Shown here: piece after piece, positions 25,001-33,500 of the stretch
How positions within the stretch are numbered: the stretch's first letter is position 1
How the letters are laid out: each line of letters starts with the position of its first letter
NCBI RefSeq assembly: GCF_022026395.1
Contig: NZ_CP041767.1
Span: forward strand, 3,318,501-3,382,500
DNA from: Brevibacillus brevis
GTDB taxonomy: Bacteria > Bacillota > Bacilli > Brevibacillales > Brevibacillaceae
Reading direction: 5' to 3'
DNA: 64,000 nucleotides
The notes under the pieces: generated by a model
The model's input: only the letters and a program-made list of their open reading frames with translations
Databases searched by the model: none
What the model was told of the DNA's origin: nothing
Position numbers and translations under genes: made by a program

Positions 25001-26077
25001 GATCCGATGCTGCGGATAGTCTGGATCAATCGGTACGTAGGCTCCTCCCGCTTTGAACACTGCAAGAATCGCAACTAGCGTATCCACGTTACGCTTCATA
25101 TAGATACCGATTTTTGTGCCAGGTCGTAATCCTTGCTGGATAAAATGGCGCGCAAGTCGGTTGGATCTCTCGTTTAATTCCTGGTAGGTTAACGTTGATT
25201 TTCCGTCTGTAACCGCTTTGCGATGAGGCGTCTTTTTTACTTGCTCCTCAAAGAGGTGATCAAAGCTCTGATCGCGCGGAAAATCAATCCGATTGTCGTT
25301 GAATGAAAGAACTAACTCACGTACCTCAGCCTCAGATAAGCACGCGATCTCGGCGATTTTTTGATTCGGGTGGGTTACGATGACCTGATAGATACGGACC
25401 AAGTGCTCCATCATCCGTTCCATCATGCTGAGTTGGTATCTTTGCCCCACGTAACGCACAAGTAATTCGAGCGAGTTCCCCTTTTTAGAAAAGAGGAGCT
25501 GCAACTCGCTCGATACCTGTTCCAGGCTGTCCTGATCATGAAGAACGTCCAATAAGCAAGTCGCCTCAAAGAACGGTGTGCTGTTCCCCTGCTGCGGTAC
25601 TTGCAATTCCTCGATCAACCGCAAGATTGGGTAGTTCTGATGTTCCACAGCTGCCTTTAAGGTCTGCCGAACTTCTTGCAGCAGCTCCTTGATGCTCCAT
25701 TCCGGGAGTACCTGATGACGCAGAGGCAGCACTTTATTCAAGAACTCACCCGGCTCTGTTTGACGAAAGATAGCCGTTCCAACGCATATGTCCTGATGTC
25801 CCGTGTATTTGGACAACAAGATGCCCAATCCACTCAGCAAAGCCATGAACAAACGTTGATCTGAGCCATTGCTCAAATGAATCAGTGCCCTGCTCAGTTC
25901 GTCCGGAAACACGATGTTCAACCCACGAAGCTCAGACTGACGCTGAAACGAGGCCCGAGAGTCTGTTGGAAGGTCGAGTGAATGAAACTCTCGAGAGAGG
26001 TTCTCCATCCAAAAGTCTTTTTCGCGATCAAACTGCCCACTGGCCAGCAAGATGTTTTGTGCCGTTATCGTTGTCAA
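22094..26077 (-). CDS. NRPS4: half C-A-T-C, probable diamino acid module
   Basis: 1,327 residues: C-lobe-only half condensation domain (about 1-250), A (about 270-770), T (LGGHSL) and a complete C domain (MHHIVSDG). Hand-read A code: D-I-W-E-A-T-M-D-D-K. Three acidic pocket residues (E278, D330, D331) point to a substrate with a second amine, and since the operon makes Dap, Dap is the best guess (inference). The protein ends in VDWDFEF and begins with TAQNILLASGQFDRE; the same kinds of ends occur at the NRPS3/NRPS4 and NRPS4/NRPS5 junctions, suggesting a shared docking code. Start: TTG at 26077 with AGAGGG upstream. Confidence 0.92.
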   Translation of the reverse strand: MTTITAQNILLASGQFDREKDFWMENLSREFHSLDLPTDSRASFQRQSELRGLNIVFPDELSRALIHLSNGSDQRLFMALLSGLGILLSKYTGHQDICVGTAIFRQTEPGEFLNKVLPLRHQVLPEWSIKELLQEVRQTLKAAVEHQNYPILRLIEELQVPQQGNSTPFFEATCLLDVLHDQDSLEQVSSELQLLFSKKGNSLELLVRYVGQRYQLSMMERMMEHLVRIYQVIVTHPNQKIAEIACLSEAEVRELVLSFNDNRIDFPRDQSFDHLFEEQVKKTPHRKAVTDGKSTLTYQELNERSNRLARHFIQQGLRPGTKIGIYMKRNVDTLVAILAVFKAGGAYVPIDPDYPQHRILYIVQKSEIAGLITQPDLLDGLEQIQASSPELKYLYVFGSSDQSVESLSGENIGRESAGTDLAYIIFTSGTTGQPKGVMVHHRGMINHIFAKINDLSLCEDDLVAQTASLCFDISVWQYLAVLLVGGSVQVVDTETVMDTQALHNVLRSNRVTVAEVVPSLLSVLLDLVQEWPDSERSFPDLRWMAVTGEELPAPLVRRWFACYTEIPLVNMYGPTEASDDITHHIIRGMPSDQQIVVPIGIPIQNTHIYILDQNQCICPRGVKGEICVAGPGVGYGYYKDEVRTQKVFVANPYANWVEDPDYQVLYRTGDVGRITEDGYIEYFGRMDNQVKIRGYRIELSEIEQVMRRHPAVKDAVVLALSEETGAKYLCAYVVPQEEFSARDVRDYLFTVLPEYMVPMHYVKQTVLPLTPNGKVDRGALPKPGIQDRVDTSILVSATTETEKALTHIWAHVLQLDPNTISARDNFFALGGHSLKINAVAAQVAQQFGVQLPLRTLFNHPTIQELGKVIDGADKTITKRRFSVEARTYYPVTAAQRKFFILQQVNPADTSLHITAARFIEGELSREKVEHAFQGLVDRHESLRTSFDYRDGQVVQIVHDSLAFHLEVSEASAEQLEASLAAFVRPFDLRQAPLLRAGLIRIAPEKHLLMFDMHHIVSDGVSMDILVEDFVRLYAGVTLPVLDVQQKEFAVWQESALESGELQADYWADLFTSPAPLLSIPTDYERPESLTYPGATIEFDISAEERQRLLELATQEHATLYMVLLSVYNMLLAKYSGQEDVVVGTPVAGRKFAEFDEVIGMFINTIPLRNYPKGEKTYREFLAEVREHTLASFEQADYPIDLFVQTLGLEPNTGRQPLFDTIFVLQNMDNPEGELELEGMIVKNYPLQNKTAKLDLHLSAYPVFDRLTCKLDYRSDLFRRETMEQFVSDFKSLLQQVMEDPQRLLQDFELTREVALIQAQGVDWDFEF

Positions 26078-26110
26078 GCCAATCCCTCTTTTCTGTCAAT
26101 CATGTATTTC

Positions 26111-29100
26111 TCAAAAAGCAAAGTCATCGTCGTCCACTTGTCCCTGTGCAACCTGTACTACTCCATGACCGATCTGAAGTTGTCCGATGGTTCGGTTCGG
26201 GTGGGCTACCATTTGCTCCAATAGAATGACAAAGTCTTGAGCCATCTTCTCGATTGTTCTTCTGTGATACAAGTTCGTGTTATATTGCCAGTGCATGCAT
26301 ATGTGATCCTCAGCCTTCACCACTTCCAAAGCCAGATCAAGCATGGCAGATTTGCGTCTGAACTCGTACGGTGCAAACTCGATTTGATCGAGACTGACTT
26401 TTTGCTGTTCCGCTGCATGATGCAGGGTCAGCATAGCGTCAAACAAGGGGTTTCTTGCTGGATCCCGAGTCAATTGAATCTGGCTTACGAGTTGATCGAA
26501 TGGATAATCTCCATGCTCAAAACCGCTAAGCACGTTTTGGCGTACCTGCCCGATATACTCTTCGACGGTCAATTCTTTCTTCGGCCAGTTTCGCAAGGCC
26601 AAGGTGTTCACAAACATTCCCACAACAGGGGCAAACTCCGCACGTTGTCTACCATCCATGTCGCAACCAACGACGATGTCTTCCTGATTGCTGTATTTCG
26701 ATAACAAAACAGAATAGACGGCCAACAGAAGCATGTACAGCGTCGTAGAACTTTGACGGGTAAACGAGTCAAGTTTTTCCAGCCATTCTCCAGACAGTTC
26801 AGTCAGCAACTCGTCGCCATCAAATGTCATGGTTTGTGGGCGAGGATAGTCGGTCGGGATTGCCAATGGTTGTGGCTGCTCGGAAAATGCTTGCAACCAG
26901 TATGCTTCATGCTCGGCCCAGCCGATCTCGGCAGCTTGTTCACTTTGCCACCAAGCAAATTCCTTGGCCTGTACCGACAATTCCGGCAACACCTGTCCTT
27001 GGTAGAGGTAACAAAACTCCTCAAGCAAGATAGACTTGGATATGCCATCCGAAATGATATGGTGCATATCGAAAATCAGCAGATGCTCTTCTGATGAAAG
27101 CTCAATTAAGCCGATACGAAGCAAAGGTGCTTGCTTTAAATCGAATGGCCGGAAAAAGCGTTCGATTGTCTTTTCCACAGCTTCCTCGTCTGTTTTCCAT
27201 GTCTCGATCCGTACAGAAAGGTCACTGTGTACTTTTTGTTTCACCTGACCTTCCATCAGATGAAACGAGGTGCGCAGCGCCTCATGTCGTGCGACGAGTT
27301 GATCTGCGACGTCTTGCAGACGCCCCGAATCAAGAGAACCGGTGATCCGCATAACTCCCGGTGTATGATAGCTGGTAGCATCTTCTTCCAACTGCCACAA
27401 CAAGTAAAGCCGCTCTTGCGCACGCGTGACAGGGTAATATTCCTGACCAGAGAGCAAAGTGATCGGTTTTTGCTCCATCTCTTGGAGGCTGCCTGTGATC
27501 CGATCCGCCAAACCGCGAATCGTAGGAGCATCAAACAGGTCGCGCATGGAAAGCTTCACTTGAAAGTCACTTTCTACTCTGGATAAAAGCTGAATGGCCT
27601 TCAGCGAATGTCCTCCCTGTCCGACAAAGTGATCAAGTACACCAGGGGATGGAATCTGTAAAACATCCGCCCACAACTCAGCCAACTTTTGTTCAATAGG
27701 GTTTGCCGGAGGCACGTATTCGCTACTAATGCTTGGCTTTACAGCAGGCAAAGCTTTGCGATCGATCTTGCCATGCGGGGTAAGCGGCATCTCGGACAGT
27801 TCCATAAAGTAACTCGGGATCATATATTCGGGGAGCCACTCCTGCAGGTGCACACGAAGGCCATCCGGTTGAACGCCGTCCTTTTGCACGACATAGTAGC
27901 AAGCTAGTTCGGTCAAGCCCATCTGATCAGTCATAGCCAATACCGCTACCTGGTTCACGGCAGGATGCTGGAGGACGGCGCGTTCCACTTCCTTCAGTTC
28001 CACACGATAGCCTCGCACTTGAACCTGATCGTCCATTCGTCCCAGATATTCAAACACTCCCGTTTCACTGAGCAATCCGACATCTCCCGTACGGTAAAGG
28101 CGCTCGCCAGTAATGGGATGATGCGTAAAAGCTTTCTCGGTCAACTCAGGCTTGCCCAAATATCCGTCGGTGATGCCAATTCCACCGATACAAATCTCGC
28201 CCTTGACATCAGGGGGACAAATTTCCCCCGTTTTGCCAAGGATGAACATATGTGTATTGGCAATAGGTACACCAATAGGGATTCTGAGTGTTTCTTCAGC
28301 AGGCTGTTCGGTGCAAAGAAAGACGGACGCGTATATCGCCGATTCTGTCATTCCGTAAATATTGGCGATTCGCGCGACACGAAACAAACGATTCCATTCG
28401 CGAACCAGATTAGCGGTCAGTGCTTCTCCTCCATTAAATACCCACTTCAAATTGGGCAACGGATCTGCTTCATTACGAGAGTGCACATGAGCCAGAAACA
28501 CATTCATCATCGCAGGAACGAACTGGGTGACTGTGATGCGTTGCTCCCGCAGCCAGTCATACAAGGCTCCCGGATCTTTGCCGTCTTCCTCTTTCAAAAT
28601 AGACAGCTTTGATCCAACCATCAGCGGCCAAAACAATTCCCACACCGAATCTGTAAAAGAGATCGAGGTTTTTTGAGCAACCACGTCTGTCTCGCTTAGT
28701 GGAAAAGTCTCCTCTAGCCAAAACAACGTATTCAATACCTGTTTATGCGTAATCATGACGCCTTTTGGCGCACCGGTCGAACCCGATGTGTAGATGACAT
28801 ACGCAACATCATCCTCTGAACCTGCCGGGGCTATCGCCTCTTCCTTTTGACGGCGAATGTCGGACGCTGTATAGACCTTGTATCCTGCGTGATGGAAGGA
28901 AGTCTCGTCCAAACAAATGATCGTTTCGATGCTGTCAGGGAGATCCGGTATGATCTCATCCAGATACACGGATTCTGTTACAAGCACCTTGCAGCGACTA
29001 TCCTGCAAAAGGTATTGAATTCTGGCTCGGGGATAATGCGGATCAACCGGGACGTATCCCCCACCTGCTTGGAGGATTGCAATAACTGCCGCTACCATCC

Positions 29101-29401
29101 GGGAGCTCCTGTCTGCGAGAATTCCTACGAGTTGCGAAGGAATTACACCCGCATCTTGTAGGATACGGGCTAGCTGATTTGCTTCCGCGTGTAGTTCTGC
29201 GTATGTTCTTTCTCGATCCGCCTCTACCACAGCGACTCTATCAGGCGTTTTTTCCGCTTGCCGGGCGAACAGTTCAGCGATGGTTACTTTGTTGCGGTAC
29301 GGTTTGTCTGTCTGATTGACTCTGGTTAACAAGTTCGCTTCATCATCAGTGAGCAGGTTAAACTCGTTCAGATCCAGATCGAGCTGCATACGTCCATTCA
29401 T
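26111..29401 (-). CDS. NRPS3: A-T-C, probable beta-amino acid module
   Basis: 1,096 residues with no N-terminal C domain: A (about 30-540), T (GQGGHSLKA), C (MHHIISDG) and an acidic C-terminal tail ending DDDDFAF. Hand-read pocket residues are T-D-W-Q-F-G-I-I-Y-K. The Asp235 that pairs with the alpha-amine in nearly all alpha-amino acid A domains is missing (the motif is FTDSVWE rather than FDxSVWE, with Asp one place later). That change is typical of A domains for beta-amino or other unusual acids, so isoserine or another 3-amino acid is plausible (inference). The condensing domain for this unit is the one at the end of NRPS2. Confidence 0.92.
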   Translation of the reverse strand: MNGRMQLDLDLNEFNLLTDDEANLLTRVNQTDKPYRNKVTIAELFARQAEKTPDRVAVVEADRERTYAELHAEANQLARILQDAGVIPSQLVGILADRSSRMVAAVIAILQAGGGYVPVDPHYPRARIQYLLQDSRCKVLVTESVYLDEIIPDLPDSIETIICLDETSFHHAGYKVYTASDIRRQKEEAIAPAGSEDDVAYVIYTSGSTGAPKGVMITHKQVLNTLFWLEETFPLSETDVVAQKTSISFTDSVWELFWPLMVGSKLSILKEEDGKDPGALYDWLREQRITVTQFVPAMMNVFLAHVHSRNEADPLPNLKWVFNGGEALTANLVREWNRLFRVARIANIYGMTESAIYASVFLCTEQPAEETLRIPIGVPIANTHMFILGKTGEICPPDVKGEICIGGIGITDGYLGKPELTEKAFTHHPITGERLYRTGDVGLLSETGVFEYLGRMDDQVQVRGYRVELKEVERAVLQHPAVNQVAVLAMTDQMGLTELACYYVVQKDGVQPDGLRVHLQEWLPEYMIPSYFMELSEMPLTPHGKIDRKALPAVKPSISSEYVPPANPIEQKLAELWADVLQIPSPGVLDHFVGQGGHSLKAIQLLSRVESDFQVKLSMRDLFDAPTIRGLADRITGSLQEMEQKPITLLSGQEYYPVTRAQERLYLLWQLEEDATSYHTPGVMRITGSLDSGRLQDVADQLVARHEALRTSFHLMEGQVKQKVHSDLSVRIETWKTDEEAVEKTIERFFRPFDLKQAPLLRIGLIELSSEEHLLIFDMHHIISDGISKSILLEEFCYLYQGQVLPELSVQAKEFAWWQSEQAAEIGWAEHEAYWLQAFSEQPQPLAIPTDYPRPQTMTFDGDELLTELSGEWLEKLDSFTRQSSTTLYMLLLAVYSVLLSKYSNQEDIVVGCDMDGRQRAEFAPVVGMFVNTLALRNWPKKELTVEEYIGQVRQNVLSGFEHGDYPFDQLVSQIQLTRDPARNPLFDAMLTLHHAAEQQKVSLDQIEFAPYEFRRKSAMLDLALEVVKAEDHICMHWQYNTNLYHRRTIEKMAQDFVILLEQMVAHPNRTIGQLQIGHGVVQVAQGQVDDDDFAF

Positions 29402-29418
29402 TGCGACTCTTCCCCTTT

Positions 29419-30582
29419 TTAGGTGGTGGTGAAAAATTCCCGCAAACGGTTAATTCCCTCGTTATACTTCGCGGCAGAGTATGAGAGGCGCAATGTGTTC
29501 GGGATGCCAAAGTCAGAACCCGGTACGGTCGCCACATGTGTAGCCTCGAAAATTTGTGTAGCCAACTCAAGTGAGGTGCTGATGCCTTTTCTTTTCATAA
29601 ATTGTTCACAATCAATCGTGAAGTAGAAGCTGCCTCGCGCTGGCAGAGCACGGACATCCGGTACATTTTGGAAAGCGTCAATCGTATAGTCCCGACGACC
29701 TTTGTAAAGTTGGACCAAATGATCAACCTCATGCTGGTAATCAAGCGCAGTCATTGCTCCGAACTGTACAACTGGGTCAGCTGTGAGCAGTGTGTGGTGC
29801 TGAATGACCGTCAATGGTTGCACCAGCTCATCCGGTACGATCGCATATCCGACACGTCTGCTATACATCCGATACGCTTTGGAAAACGCATCCGTTGTGA
29901 TGAACGTAGACTTGGTATTTTTCAGCTGCATCACGGATTCGCACTCGTCATCGAAGTAGGTATTCGCATAAATCTCGTCATTGATAATAGCGGCTCGGCC
30001 GTCTACGATGCTGTCGATCGTGTACAATTCCTCTTTTGTAAGAATATTTCCCAACGGGTTGCCTGGCGTGTTGATCACGACCACTTTCGTCTTGTCTGTA
30101 AAATTCTCTTTAAACGACTCCACATCAAGTCTCAACGTATCCAAATCAATTTTGTAATAACGAACTTTAGCACCGACTAAGAGCGCGCAGAAATGGTAAA
30201 GCGAGTAGTACGGTAGTGGCAGCAACACTTCATCGCCTTCTTTAAGCAAGAGGTAGAACAGGTTGCGGAATAGTGTGCTGGTACCGACACTTATCACGAA
30301 ATTTTCCGGTTTGATGGACACATCGTATTTTGTTTTATAGTGAGTCGAGAGCTTATCTTTCAGCTCCGGAAGGCCACCCGGATACACGAGCGAATATTTT
30401 TCAAAGCTGTTCAATGCCTGTTGCATAGAATTGATAATTTCGGGATGCAACGGCATTTCCGACTTCCCAAGAGTCATTCGGATCGCTTCTCCACCGTTTC
30501 TCTCAAGCTCATTTGCCATCTGGTCCAGTACAAACATCAAAAAGCGCTCGTCGTGAAAATTAATTGAGGATCTGATTTCCAT
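29419..30582 (-). CDS. PLP-dependent aminotransferase, class I/II
   Basis: 387 residues, fold type I aminotransferase of the aspartate aminotransferase family. Visible: an NTPGNPLGN segment near 171-179 (PLP-contacting Asn), NDEIYANTYFDD near 201-212, Lys235 in DAFSKAYRM as the Schiff-base lysine, and the downstream Arg-containing SRRVGY. It is probably cytosolic. It sits inside the NRPS operon, 15 nt after NRPS2 and 17 nt before NRPS3, so it most likely makes or modifies a precursor for one of the A domains. Which one cannot be read. In a scheme with isoserine or another 3-amino acid it could install or remove an amine (speculation). Confidence 0.88.
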   Translation of the reverse strand: MEIRSSINFHDERFLMFVLDQMANELERNGGEAIRMTLGKSEMPLHPEIINSMQQALNSFEKYSLVYPGGLPELKDKLSTHYKTKYDVSIKPENFVISVGTSTLFRNLFYLLLKEGDEVLLPLPYYSLYHFCALLVGAKVRYYKIDLDTLRLDVESFKENFTDKTKVVVINTPGNPLGNILTKEELYTIDSIVDGRAAIINDEIYANTYFDDECESVMQLKNTKSTFITTDAFSKAYRMYSRRVGYAIVPDELVQPLTVIQHHTLLTADPVVQFGAMTALDYQHEVDHLVQLYKGRRDYTIDAFQNVPDVRALPARGSFYFTIDCEQFMKRKGISTSLELATQIFEATHVATVPGSDFGIPNTLRLSYSAAKYNEGINRLREFFTTT

Positions 30583-30597
30583 ATTCTCCTACCCCTT

Positions 30598-33500
30598 TTA
30601 CTTTATTTTGGTTTTTTCTGCTAACATTTTTAAGATTTTCACATAACGATCTGAAAGCGATTCAACATATGCCGTCTGAAGCATAGCTGGATCATAGGTA
30701 AAAACGACATGGATACCTTCCGAAGTTTCTGCTACCTGAAGAACTAACGGACTTCCGGCCATTTCTGGCTCGACTGATCGCTTGACTTCACGTTTCCAAA
30801 CTGCCGACTGAGCTTTGAACGGAATGGTCTGGTTGACAAAAAGTGTCGGCCATTCCATGTTCATCGTCGCTTGCCAGTGCTCTGACGGATACAACGCGAG
30901 CGCTTGCATCCGGGCACGTACTTGCTTCGTATGATCCACTAATTGTGAAAACGAATGAATCGTCTGCATATCGATGGTGAGCGGTACGATGTTGTCAAAG
31001 TTGCCTAGCGTTTGTTCCAGCACACCTGGCGTCCGGTTCGTCGTTACCACCCCAAGTGTCAAACTCGGCAACTGGGTGACCTGACGAAGCAACAACAGGT
31101 AGGAGGCAAGCAAAATGTTTCCCAGCTCCTGATTGGAATGAGCAGATACATGCAGTAAATCCGCGTGACTTGTCGGGTCGATATACTGCTCGACCTTTCG
31201 TTTTGCTACCCCACCCGTACCAAAAGGTTGAGCAGAATGTGGATTTATTGCTGTCAACCACTCGTGACGCTGGGCCTCGAGATGTCCGTAATAAAGCATT
31301 TTTTTCTGCCAAACAGCGAATGCTTCGTAGCGAGGCGGTTCTTCCACAGTTGGTTCATGCCCTTGTGCAATCGCCTGATAAAGAGCCTCCCATTCTTCCA
31401 GGAGAATTCCGAGACCTCGCCAATCACTCAAGGAGCTGTGCAGACCTCCAATCAACCGATAGCGATCAGCCGCCAGCTTTACCAATTCAAATCGAGCCAA
31501 ACATCCTGCTTTGTCCTCAAACGGCCTCTTCTGCTCGGCAGTCAAGCGTTCTCGCAACCATACCGCTGCCTCTGCCTCGCTTTTCTCCTGTAAATCACAA
31601 AGCGCGAGCGGAATCGGTTCCGATAGGCCTTGTGGCGACAGCTGAGGGAAACGTCGCACGAGAGCTTGCCATGCTTGCTGCATATACGCCAGTTCGATTC
31701 TGCCCCGCAGCTCGATGTCAAAACATCTGACAGCCACAATCCCCTCTTCTTGTTCCTGCTTCAGCAATCGTTCTTGAATGAAGGAATAAATGGGCGTTGT
31801 TTCCGATTGAAACTCGCCTAGAATCGGCTTAGCTCTTTGTGCGGCTGATTTCCCGTCCGTTAAAATCAGGTAGGGGGCATCTGTCAGTTGCAGATTACGT
31901 CCTGCCTGGTCTGCAAACGTAACGGGAATGCCACACGCAATCAGTGTGTCGATCCGTTCGGTCAGATTCGTTACTCTGTCCTCGATTTGATAGACGCCAC
32001 AACCACTTTTCATGAGCTCCCGTTGTTCTTGCGAGTGCTCCATTCGAGGCTGAACTAACTGAATGCTGCTCTCTTCCGCTTTGCCTAGTGTGATGATACT
32101 GGCTTGCGATTGCCGATCCAGATATTTCTCGTGAACTCGGTAGCCGAGGAAGGTAAAGAACGATAGTGCCTGATCAGCATCTGATGTAAGCAATCGGATA
32201 ACAGATTGCTGATCGCTGCTGTACCATTCGTCATGCTTCATATCCTCGCTCTCTACAAGTTCAATCAAGCCTACCGATTCCACAAAGAGAAAGGCAACGA
32301 GTCTATGATTGAAGAGCACCGCTGGCTTAGGTGCGCTGACCAAATCGTATTTGAAATCCGAATCAACTAACCTTTTCAAAAATTGAGCAATATTGGAAAT
32401 AGAATAACATAGATGGTACGGACCCGTCCCCTTCTCTTCCAACAAACGAACGCAAGGTGACGTTTCATCTACAGGCGCGATTAGCTCGATTGGCACACAG
32501 CCCGGTTTCATGCACATCGAGAGATACACGTTTTGTTCTGGATCATGGAGGGAATCGCTCGCATCAAATCCGAGAGTGCCATACATGATTTGAGCCGGAC
32601 CCAGTTCTGGAACGGCAACTCCGACATGATGAAGGCGGTTCATCACGCCCTCTTTTTCTGTTTGGTGATGCACGATGTCAACATCATCCAATCGCTGTTT
32701 TGGATGCTTCAGAAGCGCTGCGAGTACACGCAAATAGTTGCCAGCGAAGCCTTCCATTGTCTCTGCTTTAAACAACTGGGTATCGTATTCAAGCACGCAC
32801 CTGAATTGATCGGCGAGTGGTGTAATATCCAGCTTAAAGTCGAGCTTCGACGTCTTCGATTCATGCGGAACCTCTTCAAATTGCACGTCGCCAAGGGTAA
32901 ATTTGACTTCTTGCTCGCGCTGGCTATGGAAGATCAGCATCGTATCAAACAATGGATTTTGCGTTTGCTGAATGCCTGCGGCGCTACGGGCAACGATTTC
33001 TTCAAACGGATAATCCTGATGTTCGTAGGCCAGTAACAGACTGCGCTGAACCTCTTGTACAAAATCGGTATACAAAAGATCGGCACGTGGACGATTGCGA
33101 ATCGGTAGGAAGTTGATAAAGACGCCAACGATTCGCTCCAAATCGGGATGGTTTCGACCAGCTACCAGTGAACCGACAACGAAATCTTCCTGAGACGTGT
33201 ATTTCATCAACAACACGTAATAAGCCGACATCAAAACAGCATGGACTGTGACTTCGTTCTGCTTGGCAAATGCATGCAAATCACTGTACGTAGAATCAGA
33301 AATGAAGAACGTATGGTGATCCCCCTGGAATGTCTTAACGGAAGGACGGGGGTAATCCAGTGGAAAACACATGAGCGGGATTCGGTCTCTGAAAGTGTCC
33401 ACCCAGTATTTTTCCTGCTGATTCCACTGCTCGCTCCCCCGCTTCTGCCACTGCCAGTCGGCGTAGTCCTTGTATTGAATAGGCAGTGCAGGCAGCTCTT

